Counted from the stretch's first letter, positions 11,273 to 23,770 are shown. The stretch: 64,000 nt of DNA from Euonymus europaeus (GCA_963580455.1 OY756964.1:22418001-22482000); one strand, 5' to 3'. Program-made: numbers and translations. The notes: generated from the sequence alone by a model not told the origin.

Positions 11273-12895
11273 TTGACACGTGTAAAAAATTGTTTTTATC
11301 CGATTGCAAATTATGTATCTTCGCATAATTTGTCTGAATCTCTCAAGGCCTTTGTCCATCAGGTGTCCTCTGATTGGGTTCTATCTAATGTACAAGAAGC
11401 ATTAGGAGATGAGAAGTGGACCGGTGCTATGAAAGAAGAGATGGCAGCACTTGAGAAGAATAATACATGGACTCTTGTACCATTGCCCAAGGGCAAGAGA
11501 CCAGTAGGGTGTCGATGGGTATTTACGATGAAATACAAAGCTGATGGATCAATAGAGAGGTACAAAGCGAGGCTCGTGGCAAAAGGTTATACAAAGACCT
11601 ATGGCTTGGACTATTATGAGACTTTTTCTCTCGTAGCCAAACTCAACACAGTTCGTGTCCTCTTGTCACTTGTAGCTAATCTCGACTGGCCCCTACACCA
11701 GCATGATGTAAAAAATGCATTCCTCCATGGGAATCTTGAAGAAGAAGTATAAATGGATGTACCTCCAGGATATATTGGTGCATCACAGACAGACATAGTT
11801 TGTAAACTGAAGAAAGCATTGTATGACCTAAAATAGTCACCTCGCGCGTGGTTTGGGCGGTTCAGGTCAGCTATGAACAAATATGGGCTCAAGCAGAGTA
11901 ATGCAGATCACACACTATTTTTAAAACGAACGAAGGGGAAAATATGTGCGTTGATAATCTAGGTAGATGACATGATTATCACGAGAGATGATGCAAGTGA
12001 AATCGCGAAGCTACAAAAATATTTAGCTAGAGAGTTTGAGATTAAAGATCTCGGTGGTTTGAAATATTTTTTGGGAATCGAGGTAGCTCGCTCAAGACAA
12101 GGGATTTTTTATGCCAAAGAAAGTATGTACTTGATCTTCTTGAAGAAACTGGAATGTTGGATTGTCAACCGGTTGATACACCAATTTGTCAAAACCATGA
12201 TCTGATAGAGCCAAATGGGTATGAAGCTACTAACAAGGAACGATACCAGAAATTAGTTGGAAAACAAATTTATCTATCACACACCAGACCCGACATAGCC
12301 TATGCCGTGAGAGTAGTTAGCCGGTTCATGCAAAATCCTGGTAAGAATCATTTGGATGGAGTGATTCGAATTCTTCGGTATCTGAAGTCTTCTCCAGGTC
12401 GCGATCTTATGTTTTCTAAGAATAATCACGTGGAAATTAGTGGGTATACAGATTCGGATTGGGCTGGAAGCAGAAGTGATAGACGCTGGACATCAGGTTA
12501 TCTTACTTTTGTGGGAGGTAACCTAGTAACTTGGAGAAGTAAGAAGCAAAATGTAGTCGCATTATCTAGTATTGAGGCAGAGTTTAGAGGAATAGCTAAG
12601 GGATTATGTGAACTACTTTGGGTGAAAAAATTGTTAAAAGAGATTGGTTATCAACCAGGACCAAGCGTAAAGTTGTTTTGTGACAATAAGGCTGCCATAG
12701 CTATTGCTCACAATCCAATTTAGCATGACCGAACAAAGCATGTTGAAGTGGATAGACACTTTATCAAAGAGAAGCTCGAAAATAAAACAATTCAATTTTC
12801 ATTTGTTAAATCTGAGGATCAACTTGCAGATACATTGATAAAGGTAGTGTCGAGTGTGGTATTTTCCAACTCACTTGACAAGTTGGGCGTTTGAG
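11273..12895 (+). pseudogene. Ty1/Copia pol remnant (reverse transcriptase and RNase H)
   Basis: Conceptual translation across several stops and one frameshift gives a typical Copia reverse transcriptase: the block [18 protein letters not shown], then [20 protein letters not shown], the block around [10 protein letters not shown], and a later VDDMIITRDD. RNase H follows, with GYTDSDWAG, ALSSIEAEFRG and LFCDNKAAIAIAHNP. In-frame stops lie at 11750-11752, 11834-11836, 11960-11962 (replacing the Tyr of the YVDD catalytic motif) and 12721-12723. A frameshift lies near 12120-12160. Gag, protease and integrase are missing, so the copy is 5'-truncated and cannot encode active enzymes. Confidence 0.93.
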
Positions 12896-12922
12896 ATATC
12901 TACGCACCAACTTGACGGGGAG

Positions 12923-13143
12923 TGTTGGCATGAGTTGTTTTCTTAGTTCCTATAATTAAGGGAATATCATCACATAATGATAGGAATTGTTATGAAAGTG
13001 TGTCCCATTGTTTTAGGGATAGACACGGCAATACATGTATATATCATAGGTATGTACATTTACAGAAATTAATTGAATGAGAATAATCTTTTCTCCTTGT
13101 TCTATCTTCTTCTTCCTTCTGTCTCCTTCTTCCTTTTGACAAG
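12923..13143 (+). mobile_element. 3' LTR of the Copia fragment
   Basis: A polypurine stretch ACGGGGAG immediately precedes TGTTGGCATG. About 221 bp later the sequence TTCCTTTTGACA ends in CA. This is the expected polypurine tract plus TG...CA structure of a short Copia LTR directly after pol. The right edge coincides exactly with the start of direct repeat copy 2. No matching 5' LTR is present upstream. Confidence 0.75.
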
Positions 13144-13351
13144 TTACTGTTTCAAGTAGAGTTTGTAGTGCTGCTATCACCTCTGCTGTGAAAATGGCGT
13201 GGACAGAAAACCTTGCTTTACAGATTGCTTGTAATTTTCTGCAACAATCCAAAGTGAGAGAAGATAGTGATGAGGCCCCTCGAAGAACGCTAAAAAGCAC
13301 AGTAACCAGAACTGCCTCAGCAACTTCACGAGGACCCTGCCTCACTATTCT
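13144..13351. repeat. Direct repeat copy 2 flanking a Copia fragment
   Basis: This is the counterpart of 10919-11105 and includes the block GATAGTGATGAGGCCCCTCG that copy 1 lacks. On the minus strand it holds an open frame (about 13.15-13.35 kb) with no recognised similarity. The left boundary is the end of the Copia LTR. Confidence 0.9.
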
Positions 13352-13352
13352 T

Positions 13353-13930
13353 TAGGGGTGTGCACGGTTCGGTGCCCCAAACCGAAATCGAAACTGAAAC
13401 CATAAGTGTTTTGAAAAGGTTGAAACTGAAACCAAATTATTTTTCCATAAATCGTTAATTTTGTTAATTGATTTTAACGGTCCGGTCTGGTTCGGTTTTG
13501 AAATCAACTATATAGTATTAATAATTATAAAATAATGTCTAATGTATATCTAATTATAAAATAAGGTTTAATGGTTAATGAATTATTAAAGAAGATATAT
13601 TTATATGAATAATGAATAAAAAATAATGTGTGATAGGTAATGAAAAAATAAAATAAGGTGAAAAGATAATGAATTATAGAATAAGGTGTGGTGGGTATTG
13701 AATTATAAAATAAGGTGTAAAAAGTTGTCAATTATAAAATAAGATATATTTATATGGGTAATGAATGATAAATAATGTGTGATGTATAACGAATTATAAA
13801 ATAATGTATATTTATGTGTAATATGTGAATATTTATTTATTTAATTTATATATTCATTTCGGTCCGGTCAAATTAATTGCTGTTTTTAAAAATGTCAAAC
13901 CACAAATTGAATCACTATACACGGTCCGGT
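13353..13930. mobile_element. AT-rich element with internal minisatellite
   Basis: The left end TAGGGGTGTGCACGGTTCGG and the right end, ACACGGTCCGGTTC, are inverted-repeat-like blocks rich in CGGTTCGGT motifs. Between about 13515 and 13815 the core is a degenerate tandem array of an AATTATAAAATAAGGTG-like unit interspersed with AATGAAT blocks. No coding potential is seen. The ends resemble the short plant repeats that begin AGGGGTGTG; the superfamily is uncertain. Confidence 0.5.
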
Positions 13931-14819
13931 TCAGTCTTACCTGACTCCGAGAGCCTTATATAGAAAGTGAGGAGTTGAAGCTTAAGTAGAACTTGGATTC
14001 TCTCTCTTCATTTGCGTCGTTGATCTTTGGGTGAGAATTTCACCCTCGCTTAAACTACTCCCCTAATGGAAGTAAGACTTCTCTTTAAGATCAATCTCCT
14101 ATTGTGTTGAGGGGACCGCTAGTACCGAGGATCACTTGGGATCCCACAGAGGAATGTTGTTGTTTCTTGCGGGGGTAGACATCATAGGAGACATGCCGAG
14201 CTGATGTTATACCAAGGTCAACAACGGATCTCTACCTGTAGATGATGTCATAGATGTGTTTTGATCGGGATTACGAGTCGAATGATTTTTTTTTTGTCCC
14301 AAATAAAAATTAAATAGAACATAAAAAAAAACACGAAAATTATAGACCGTTAAATATAAATCCAAAATATTTTATGTCATTTTTCACCTTCTATAAACAA
14401 ATATCGTTGAATTTATAAGCCCGATCAAAACACATTTATAATTTCTTTTAAAAATAAAATAAAATTTTATAGTAGGTAAAAAAATTCATCCCTTAAATTT
14501 TATTTTTTGGGGGCGAAACAAGTTTTGAGGGTGTAAATATCACCCCTATAATGCTAATATATATCTGCGGCCCCTGTTAGATGGTGACCGTCATGAAAAA
14601 CGTGTACTGGATTCTCTGTCTTTAAATCTGCGCTCCGAATAATAATTTAGTATGATTACAGAGGGACACATGAAGGAACCCCATTAAAGTAAAGAAAGCA
14701 TCAAGTAATCTGAGCTGTGATTTTTTGATAGCACTCCATTCAATTCTATCCTACAAAAGCCAGTACTCAGTCCAGATTTTTTTGAGCCTGGTTTCTCATT
14801 ATCTAAAGCTGAGAGAGAA
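13931..14819. other. Intergenic region upstream of squalene synthase paralogue
   Basis: No gene or clear repeat is recognised. The last few hundred bases should carry the promoter and 5' UTR of the downstream gene, but no element was identified with confidence. Confidence 0.5.
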
Positions 14820-17800
14820 ATGGAGAGTTTGTGGACAATGTTGAGGCATCTGGATGATTTGTATCCTCTGTTAAAGCTGAAAATGGAGGCAAATCAAGCA
14901 GTGAAGCAGATCCCACCACAGCCTCACTGGAGCTTCTGCTACACCATGCTCCATAAGCTCTCTCGCAGCTTTGCTCTCGTCATTCAACAACTTGGTCCCC
15001 GTATCCGTGACAACGTGAGTTCTACTTAAATGCCAATTATGCCATATGCCCTGTTATAGCTATATAGCCATGACGGGTGTATATAGCAGTTAATAAGTTT
15101 ATACTTTGAAACTTCTGACGTGCTGAGTTTTGGAAGATCAACTGTTGTTATATATAAACATGCCATAAGTTTGTCAGTTTTTTTAACCTCTACAGTGTAT
15201 GTTTGTTTCTAATTTTGCAAAAAATATTGGTTACGATCTGCAGGTGTGTGCGTATTATTTGGTTCTTCGAGCCCTGGATACTGTTGGTTAGACCTCATAA
15301 ATCCTTAAACTTGTTAGCTGTTTATGCTTTCGATCTGCCGGTGCGTGCGTATTATTTGGATTTCCTTTCTTATATATACACATATATAATTTGTCATGAC
15401 TGTTCGTTTCAGAGGATGATCCAAGTATACCCACAGATGTGAAAGTGTCTATCCTGAAAACTTTTCATCAGCGTCTATATGAGCGTCACTGGAATTTTTC
15501 ATGTAAGCTTCTTTGAAATTTCATCATGACCAGTGGTCTCTATAATCACCTGGGTTCTCGTTCATGCTGTCATAGTCTTTATATGTTCGCATCCTTTTAC
15601 AATCTTAGTTCTTATCTGATCTTCTTTCTTTAATTTGTTTAAGGTGGCACAAAAGAGGAGATGGAGCTCATGGACCAGTTTCATCATGTTTCAACTGCTT
15701 TTCTGGAGCTTGGGAAGGGGTAACCTCTGTTCTTAATAAAATAATATTCATTTTCTCAGATTGATTTTTTGGATATTTAGATGACTTGAGTCATTTTGTC
15801 AAGTACCTAATCTACCATTGGCTTGTACATGTTATCTAAGGAAAGCTAACCGTGGTGTTTTTGGCAGTTGCCAGGAGGTAATTGAGGAAATTACGCAGAG
15901 AATGGGTGCAGGAATGGCAAAATTTATATGCAAGGAGGTAAATGATCGATACGGCTGGATCAATAGGTCGATGGATGCGTATTCTAATCAATCAATTGCT
16001 AACAAGACGAGCAATATTTTCACCAAAAACATTGTGTGGTTTATCTGATTTTTAAGAGTATCTTTATGCAGTTATTGTTTTTAGTTTATTTTATTGATTT
16101 CCTTGCTAATGTTTATGACTTTATGTTGCAGGTAGAAACTATTGATGACTATGATGAATATTGCCACTACGTATCAGGACTTGTAGGGTTAGGTCTTTCC
16201 AGGCTTTTCCATGCCTCCGGATTGGAAGATCTGCCTCCAGAGTCTGTTTCCAACTCAGTGGGTTTATTTCTCGAGGTATTGATAAGTTGAGTGAAGAAGC
16301 AATTTGTATGCACGTTTACTCAACTTTTATCAGTAACACAGTATCCTTTCTGCATCTGATAAATCACAGAAAATGCATATCATTCGTGATTATCAAGAAG
16401 ATATGGAGGAGAAACTCGAGTCACGCATGTTTTGGCCTCGTGAGATCTGGAGTAAATATGTTAACAAACTTGAGGTTTTCCTTTTTCTTTCATATATGTT
16501 TATATGACGGTAGTATTTTCATCCTTCTTGTTTACATCCAGTATGATACAGTTCACTTATTGACGTACATTTTTAATGTCATAGTGTTATTTGCATCACA
16601 AAAGCTTAAATTGACATTCTTTTTGGCACCTCAGGACTTGAAATATGAGGAAAATTCAATTAAGGCAGTTAAATGCTTGAATGAAATGATAACGAATTCG
16701 TTGATCCATGTCGAGGATTGCTTAAAATACACGTCTAGTTTGCGGGATCCTTCCATACTCCGACTTTGTGCCATCCCTCAGGTAGGAATCTTATTCAACA
16801 ATAATATCAACATCGCACGTATCTTTACCTGTTAGATACAGTGATTTCGTTTCCTTTATATATGCATTGTGCCTCTAATTGATTGCCAAGTCTTCCGAAT
16901 CTGTTTACGGCCTTCGTCGTCATCATCATCGCATGAAATATTTGCACAGTACACCTATTTCTCTATGCTATGTGACGAGATTCATAATATAGATTGTAGC
17001 AATTGGAACACTGGCATTGTGCTACAACAACGTTGAAGTCTTCAGAAGCACAGTAAAGATGAGGCGTGGTAAAATATCCTAACCTATGTTTTTTCCATTG
17101 CAGCTGAAAATGTGCAGGTAAGATATGTAATATAACAAATGTTTAGAGGGCCTGTTAGAACCCTCAAGACCAAATCACTTACTTTTTCATTAATGGTTTT
17201 CCTTTGTTTGGTATTATGGTAGTAAGGAAAAAATAACCACATAAAATGATGTCATTGAGCCAATGTTTCGGAGCTTTCGGTTCACATTATACATTTCAGT
17301 AGTCCCCTGCTTATTCCCCTGCATACTGCTATTACCTCTTCCATTATCGCTATTCTTAACTTTCGGTCCTAGATCGGGGTTCTTCTAGGCGTGGTTGTTT
17401 CTTTAACTTGCCTGTTTATGGCTAATGTATGAATAATTTTGGGCAGAAATGTAGAATAATCCGAATGAGTGTAGTTTTTCGGTTGGGATCAATTTCATTT
17501 TAGGACGAGCAAGTAATGCTTTAATCTTTCTGTTATATGGTTGCGAAAGCAATATGCCTTTCCTATTGCTCTTTCAGATTCCTCTAAGAACCCTTTGTAT
17601 ATAGGGTAAGAAAGATAAAAACTCACTCGCAGCGACTGAGATGTGGAGAGTCGATTTCTAAGAATTGAACTTTTGACCTCTAGGTTGTATCCTCGAAACT
17701 CTATCACTTATGTTTGCCCGTGTATAAAAATAAAAAGTTGTTTTGATGTCGTTACTTCTGTTCTTAATTGTTTATAAACTGACATGTTTCTGTTTTCAAT

Positions 17801-18758
17801 AATTCCTAGTGAATGATTTGTCTACTTTGTGGCACAGGTCTGACTGCAAAAGTCTTCGACCGAACAAGGACAAAGTCTGATGTATATGGTGCTTTCTTCT
17901 ACTTTTCTTTCATGCTGAGATCCAAGGTACAGCATTTCTTCTGTCAGTGCCAAATAGCAAGGAAGCCATATGAATCTTTATTTGCTTTCCCAGCTAAATT
18001 TTTCTTGAAATAGCGTTTGGACCTCATGATTTCTATTAATGAAAACCCTTTAAGTCTCCTCAATTCATGCCAAATAGACTCTGCCAACACTAATTCTGTT
18101 GAAAAAAAGGAACAATACAGGAAATCTTGAAGCACTCACTTGGCTACAATGCTTCTGCATTTTTATTAGGAGATTTTCCTCAAGAACTATATATGTGCGC
18201 TCGCGCTCGCGCTCTCTTCTACGTTACTTTTCTAGTTTTCTTGCATGTAACTTTTCCAAACATGTTTTTATTTACTACATTGTTATAAAGATCACTTGTG
18301 CTTAGACTATGAACACGCACGATTTGCCACTGTAGGTCGATAAGGACGATCCTAATGCAACAATGGCGCTGAACAGGCTGGAAGCAATACAGAAAATATG
18401 CTTGAACTCAGGAACCCTAAGTAGGAGGTATGTCAAAGATTTTTGGATATATGGTCAATTTTTATTATTATTTCCTCCATCTTTTGTTTTGTTTTCTGTT
18501 ATTTTCTTTGCTCTTCAGAGTTCCATTGACAATAGGTTTTGCATTGTACCAGGGAATCTTACATGCTTGATAATGAGTCCAAACGTGGTCCTCTTGTGGT
18601 GAGTCTGTGCCTAATATTATCAATGTTATTATTAAAATCCATTGACATCTGCTGATCTTTTTTTTTCTTCTTTCTATAATACAATACAGCTCGTCATGCT
18701 TCTTATTGTACTGGGTATCATTATCACCAAATTTGTGCCCAGCTGGCCAAATAATTAA
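14820..18758 (+). CDS. SQS: Squalene synthase (farnesyl-diphosphate farnesyltransferase) paralogue
   Basis: Thirteen exons in phase give 413 residues, the usual plant length: 14820-15014, 15244-15286, 15413-15502, 15644-15719, 15868-15937, 16132-16275, 16370-16474, 16635-16781, 16993-17068, 17838-17926, 18336-18427, 18553-18598 and 18690-18758. The family joins two farnesyl diphosphates head-to-head into squalene on the ER with NADPH, the first step committed to sterols and triterpenes. Present are [12 protein letters not shown], the first Asp motif DTVEDD (split by intron 2), [11 protein letters not shown], the second Asp motif as DYQED, and a C-terminal hydrophobic anchor [13 protein letters not shown]. 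Odd residues: KGYQ is KGCQ, NIIRDYLED is HIIRDYQED, and FRFCAIPQ is LRLCAIPQ (Leu283 and Leu285). The frame is fully open, but the active-site changes suggest reduced or altered activity. Confidence 0.93.
17590..17710 (-). repeat. SINE-like tRNA-derived fragment in a squalene synthase intron
   Basis: On the minus strand a box A-like block (CATAAGTGATAGAGTTTCGA) is followed after a tRNA-like distance by a box B-like block (AAAAGTTCAATTCTT). It lies in the intron between exons 9 and 10. The match is weak, the copy is degenerate, and no poly(A/T) tail is evident. Confidence 0.35.
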
Positions 18759-18973
18759 ATGGAGTAAGTTAATTTTGTCTTCTTAATTATTTGATCAAAA
18801 TAACTATGTGATTAACAAAAGACAGAAAACAAATGAGGGAATTTAATTTCTTTTGTGCAGGAATCATGATTTTATGGATTGAATTTATGAAGCCATGTTC
18901 AGTGGACATCCTGTGTCTTGTTCTTGTTCTTGTTGTATTGCATCATATTTGTCTATATTATTGTGAGCGTGTT

Positions 18974-19020
18974 GCTTGTGTGTACGGGTGTATTGCTTGT
19001 GTGTACGGGTATATTGCTTG
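18974..19020 (+). repeat. 21-bp tandem repeat downstream of squalene synthase
   Basis: Two nearly identical units beginning GCTTGTGTGTACGGGT and differing at one position are followed by a partial third. The repeat lies about 215 bp past the stop codon, probably in or just beyond the 3' UTR. Confidence 0.85.
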
Positions 19021-19327
19021 ATGTGTGAGTTCTAAGTGTCAAAAAAAAAGGGGTTGAATCACTCCTTCTCTATTTCTTAATCTAGATATGAACATGCATA
19101 TGCATATAAAAAGAAAAGTAACCATTGAATTTGTTTACACTTAATCATTGTTTTTATTTTTATTTTATAAAATCTGCAATTAAATATTTATAATATATAT
19201 TAGGTTATCAATAACAACTGAGTGAGAGAATCTACACTTGTGTGAATTCAAAATATAAACTCTTAGAGAGCTTGTTTGCTTGAGCCGGGGGACTAGGTTC
19301 AGATTTTGAATAACCGTTGGGCCTATG

Positions 19328-19819
19328 TAGGGTTGTTATGGTAACGATAATTATCGTTATCGACTGATTAGTTACCATATTTTCAACTAAAATGGTTTAT
19401 CGTTACCAATTAGTCGGTAGGGTATTTTTACCAATAGAATTGGTAGCGGTAATGGATGTCAACTTTCTTACCATTAGTATTTACTGTTACCGATACATAT
19501 ATATGAATTAATAATTTTTAAAATATTATTTTTAGTTTAATTTAAGATTTTAACTTTTAAGTTTATTAATATTGACCGTCAGATGATGAGTAAACAAATT
19601 TTATCTCTTAATCTTAGAGTTTTGCCATTCAGAATTAAGAATTAACAAATTGAAAAACTCTTACCTTTTGGAATTGATAAATTTATCGATTACCAATTTA
19701 CCATTATCGAAAAACGGTATATCGACATTATCGATAACGATTTCTATTTTTCTATTATTGCCATTTTCAGCACGTTAACGATAACCAGTCATTGGTAACG
19801 GTCACCGTTAACAACCCTA
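19328..19819. mobile_element. MITE-like element (TAGGGTTGTTA ends)
   Basis: The left end TAGGGTTGTTATGGTAACG and the reverse complement of the right end, TAGGGTTGTTAACGGTGAC, share eleven identical terminal bases. Inside are many short GTAACGATAA / TTATCGTTAC inverted blocks, so a long hairpin could form. It is non-coding. Superfamily is not determined. Confidence 0.65.
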
Positions 19820-20690
19820 AATCTATGTTTGATCTAGGCCATGAAGTTGTCAGGTTTGCCCATTTTGTGGGCTTATTGAGCCTCATCCTAATCTTATAAA
19901 GTGTTTGATAGTGTCACATCTTACCGACGTAGAACTTTTAGAGTTATAACCCACATTTTACCCGTCACACTCCTAAAACAACAATTCTATACACTTTAAA
20001 GCCTCGCAATGAGGTCGGCCATACATGCTGTTGTTTTGCCAACTGTAGCCGCATTGTTTCCGGTGAAGAAAATTGGTCTTGTTTCGGGTTGGATGCCATT
20101 TCATATCGTTAAAGCGACATGTCGTTATATATATATATATACGCGTATAAGACCATCAGCTAGTCGTTCTTTCGTCAACGGTCGGCTTAGGTGTGCCTAT
20201 TTCGTCCATTTGAGCATGCACGAAATTGGGCAAATAGTGACAGCTTAGTATTTATTGGACTAATTGAGTGATTCCAAATCCCACAAGATGATCAAGTTTA
20301 TCTTATCACAACACACGTCGACATAGATGTACAGTTGAATAAAGAGCTTACGTTCAACAGTTCATTTAGGGGAGAATCAAATACAATTAAAAGTCAAACA
20401 TTAATTTTTGCTCTGGTTACAAGCGACTTTTGAAGCCAATTTTAGAGTCATTAGTGGAATCGGATTCAAATGCTTTAATTGAATCTTTAAATTAAGATAG
20501 TTTTTTTGTTTGCCTTCATTTGGTCATCTGATGGAATCATCAGACAACGATATTACTCGTGTACTGAAGAATGTTTGTTTTAAACGTGTCTCACGACAGT
20601 AAAATTTTGCAGTATACACTTTGTACGGAAACCTCACGAGTTTGAGGTTCCGAGAGTTTGATTAGAGGAAGTACATTATTGTATTATAAA

Positions 20691-21362
20691 GGGATAAGTA
20701 TCAATTTTGCTCATTTCTTGTCCAAATGGGTCGATTAGGCCCATATACTTCAAAACGGTCATTCGAGCCACTCTAGATATTTTAATTTTCAGTTTGCTAT
20801 AATCAAGCCTTTCAATCATTTTTTTTGGTCATAACTTTGCTGACGTGTTTGTTAGTTTCATGAGTTCTCATGCCAAGAATCTAATGTATCTTTTCTCTAT
20901 CTTTATATTCCAACACCAAGATGAATCCACGTTAGATTCGACGAAGGTGTGAGATTCTAGATTTCATCAATGTCGATCCAGATCATATCGGACTTCTGGG
21001 TTTCATTCTTTAGATGGAAAAAGGGAGTCCCAACTCGCTTCATTTCATGTAGCAGAGATGCCAATGAAGAGAGCATGACGACGCATAGAAGAAGAACATG
21101 CCTAGGGTTTTTCTATTTTTGATGATTTAGAATTTAGAATTTATTGATTTATGATTTTCCATGTAATTATATTTGTATTTAAATTAAATCCACATCACAA
21201 TATTTTGCTACATCAACACATATTTCACGTCTGAAAAATAGAAGGACTAATGCATATCAAATTGAAAAGCAGAGGGGCTTCGAATGACCCGTTCCGTTTT
21301 GAAGTATATGAACTTAATCGGTCTGTTTTAATACGTAGATTGGCGAAATTGATACTTTTCTC
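20691..21362. mobile_element. Mutator-like MITE with 9-bp target-site duplication
   Basis: An exact 9-bp direct repeat TATTATAAA flanks the element (20682-20690 and 21363-21371). The ends are long inverted repeats: GGGATAAGTATCAATTTTGC on the left and GAGAAAAGTATCAATTTCGC from the right. A second matching block, ATATACTTCAAAACGG with the CATTCGA region, lies further in. A 9-bp duplication is characteristic of Mutator-type transposition. At 672 bp there is no room for a transposase and no such frame is present. Confidence 0.83.
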
Positions 21363-22480
21363 TATTATAAAAAGAATAATTTTACACACTCTCGTATTAT
21401 TTTAAAATTTATATGACATGTAAAATAACAATTACACTTCACATACAAACAAAATGCGAGTCATAAATTGTGATTCTCAAGCATTCTTCTTAAGCAAATA
21501 AACAAAGGAAGAAGGCTATTTCTCTAAAAATAAAAGAAAATGGAGTCCACCTTTCATATAGTTGATATTTATAACGTTTAAAAAAAAAAAAGAGATGAAA
21601 TTATTGCTTTGATATGGTCCACGATGGGCGTCTCTCTGCCACCTTTTCAACAAAAAAAATCAAAAGAGTGCTCCAGCACGAGCATTGCACCGGTCCTCCG
21701 CAACAAAGTCTAATCAACCGATATATGTTCCACTCACTATTCTTGCGCGTGTAACCCACTCAATAATATGAACAGTTCTTTTTAAGATTTTTTTTCTCCT
21801 TTTAAAAAAAATAGGAGAATAATACATTTATTAAATCCACGAATGAAAAGCTTCAACATAAGTAGCAGATGTTGCAACCCGATATGCAGTTTGATTCGCA
21901 CCACGGCAGACATGCGTTACCTTCCAAAAATTCAAACATGCCAGGGAAGATATTTTATATACTTGTTTGTTATTGATGTATTTTAAAAAATAGAAAATGA
22001 CATTTAATTGTCGATTTAGAAAATCTTTATAAAATAGAAAATACGTTTTAGAAAAATATAAAATAAATCAAATTAAAAGAGTTGTTCTATTCACGCAGTT
22101 TTTTGGTCAACTGAAATAAAACAACGAAAAATAAATTTGCGAAAAAGTCAAAAGTAAATAAAGGAAAGTTTAGGGAGAGTTTTGTAACAGTGATTAGTGA
22201 TTTCTTGGAAAATCCGTTATTATTTGGTAATTCAAATTTTTGGTGGTTCTTTTCTTTGAATAAATCCAAGCGCGAATGTGATAATCGGCGGCTTCCAAAC
22301 ACAAATATTATTACTACAAATTAGAAAATTAGAAAATTCATTAAATTAAATTTCGATTAAAATTCAGTAACTACTGCAAATAAAATATTAAAAATACTCA
22401 ATCTATAAATCACAAGTACTAATATATTTTTTCTTGGTTTATTTTACTAATTCTCAAAATTTGTATTAATTAGACTTTAA

Positions 22481-22793
22481 GGATCCGTTTGGTAGAGCGT
22501 ATGATAGATTATACGCTCATTTTCTCCACCCATTCAAGTCAATATGCACACCAAAAAAATTCCCCCACTCTCTCTTGTTACACCTGTTTCTCTCACACAT
22601 TTGTCATATTGTCTCCAAAAAAAAAAATTAGATTTTCAAAAAAAATTACATATTCAAATTCAACGAGTAAAGCTCTTTCCAACAAAATTCATATTCGATA
22701 ACTTTTATTTTATTATTAAACTACTTTACGTACTCCTAATAATAAATTGACAGCGTATGCGTTATCATAAATTTACGCTTTATCAAACACCAT
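22481..22793. mobile_element. MITE-like element
   Basis: The left end contains GTTTGGTAGAGCGTATGATA. The right end, reverse-complemented, contains GTTTGATAAAGCGTAAATTT followed by ATAACGCATACGC. These imperfect inverted repeats enclose AT-rich non-coding DNA. Both small frames inside are low-complexity. Confidence 0.5.
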
Positions 22794-23407
22794 ATAAAGT
22801 CTGGTTGCCCAAAGGCCAGTCAAAGCTGCCAAAACCAGCCCTATTTTTCGAAATGAGTGGTTGTAATTAGTTTGGCTGTAATTATTCGCAATGATCCTTG
22901 AATCATGTTTTTTGTGGATTTTGTTTTTGGAATTTAAGTGTTAAGATTTAGTGTTTAGAATTTGGAGTTTAGTTAATATTTATTGTATAGGGTTTAGAAT
23001 TTGAGATTTAAAGGTTAGGTATAGAATTTAAGATTTATAAGTTTTTAAAAAGTGAACTATAACATTAGAATCACTAAAATACTATTGTTTTTTCTCCTAA
23101 AGTTGATTTTTTTTATATATATTTTCTGTTTGATTTGACATTTTGGTAAAACCCAATGCTTCTTATAAAAGTTATAAAATTTTAATTGTGTTTTTTTTCC
23201 TATTTAATACAGCCAAATTTTTTATGACTAGTATCAATTTTATTACTAATTGTTCTTAGATATTGAGAATATTTTGAAGTTGGAACCTTCGACTTTATTG
23301 AACCGTGAATTGTTATCATACTAGAAATTTCCAAGCACTATTTAATCTTTTTCCCCGTCTCTTCTCATTTAAGATTGAACTCTCTTCTCTCAACATCCAC
23401 TTCTCAA

Positions 23408-23408
23408 C

Positions 23409-23439
<31 letters not shown>

Positions 23440-23440
23440 T
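23408..23440. repeat. (ATT)n microsatellite
   Basis: A run of about ten ATT units, roughly 430 bp upstream of the GATA factor start codon. Confidence 0.95.
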
Positions 23441-23770
23441 TTATTGTAATCACAACCAGTTTTGGATTAGCACAACAAGACTACGCCGTCCGAGTAGTCA
23501 AAATGTGAGAAATCTAATTAGTTGAACAGATTACAAACTAAGCAAACCCAGAAATAGTCAGACTTTAAATTGACCAGATACCACATTTATTTTCTCAATA
23601 AATTATAAACTTAAAAACAAAGAAGAATAATAAATTGATAACGAGATAAAGCCATTGCTTCCAAACCAGTTTCACCCACGAACCAGCCTTCATTTCAGTG
23701 CTCAATCCAACCAACTCTCTCCCATTTTTATCCACAATTTTTCCCTTCAACAAATCTTCATCTTTATCAG

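Larger units (their letters stand above)
19021..23770. other. Gene-free region rich in small transposons
   Basis: Apart from three inverted-repeat elements (19328-19819, 20691-21362, 22481-22793) and a trinucleotide repeat, the stretch is AT-rich DNA without a supportable gene. The 20.0-20.2 kb frame has no recognisable similarity. The last part must contain the promoter of the GATA factor gene. Confidence 0.6.

Noticed and set aside
20009..20248. 79-codon frame
   Set aside because: No similarity recognised, includes a TATATA run, and no neighbouring exon signals.
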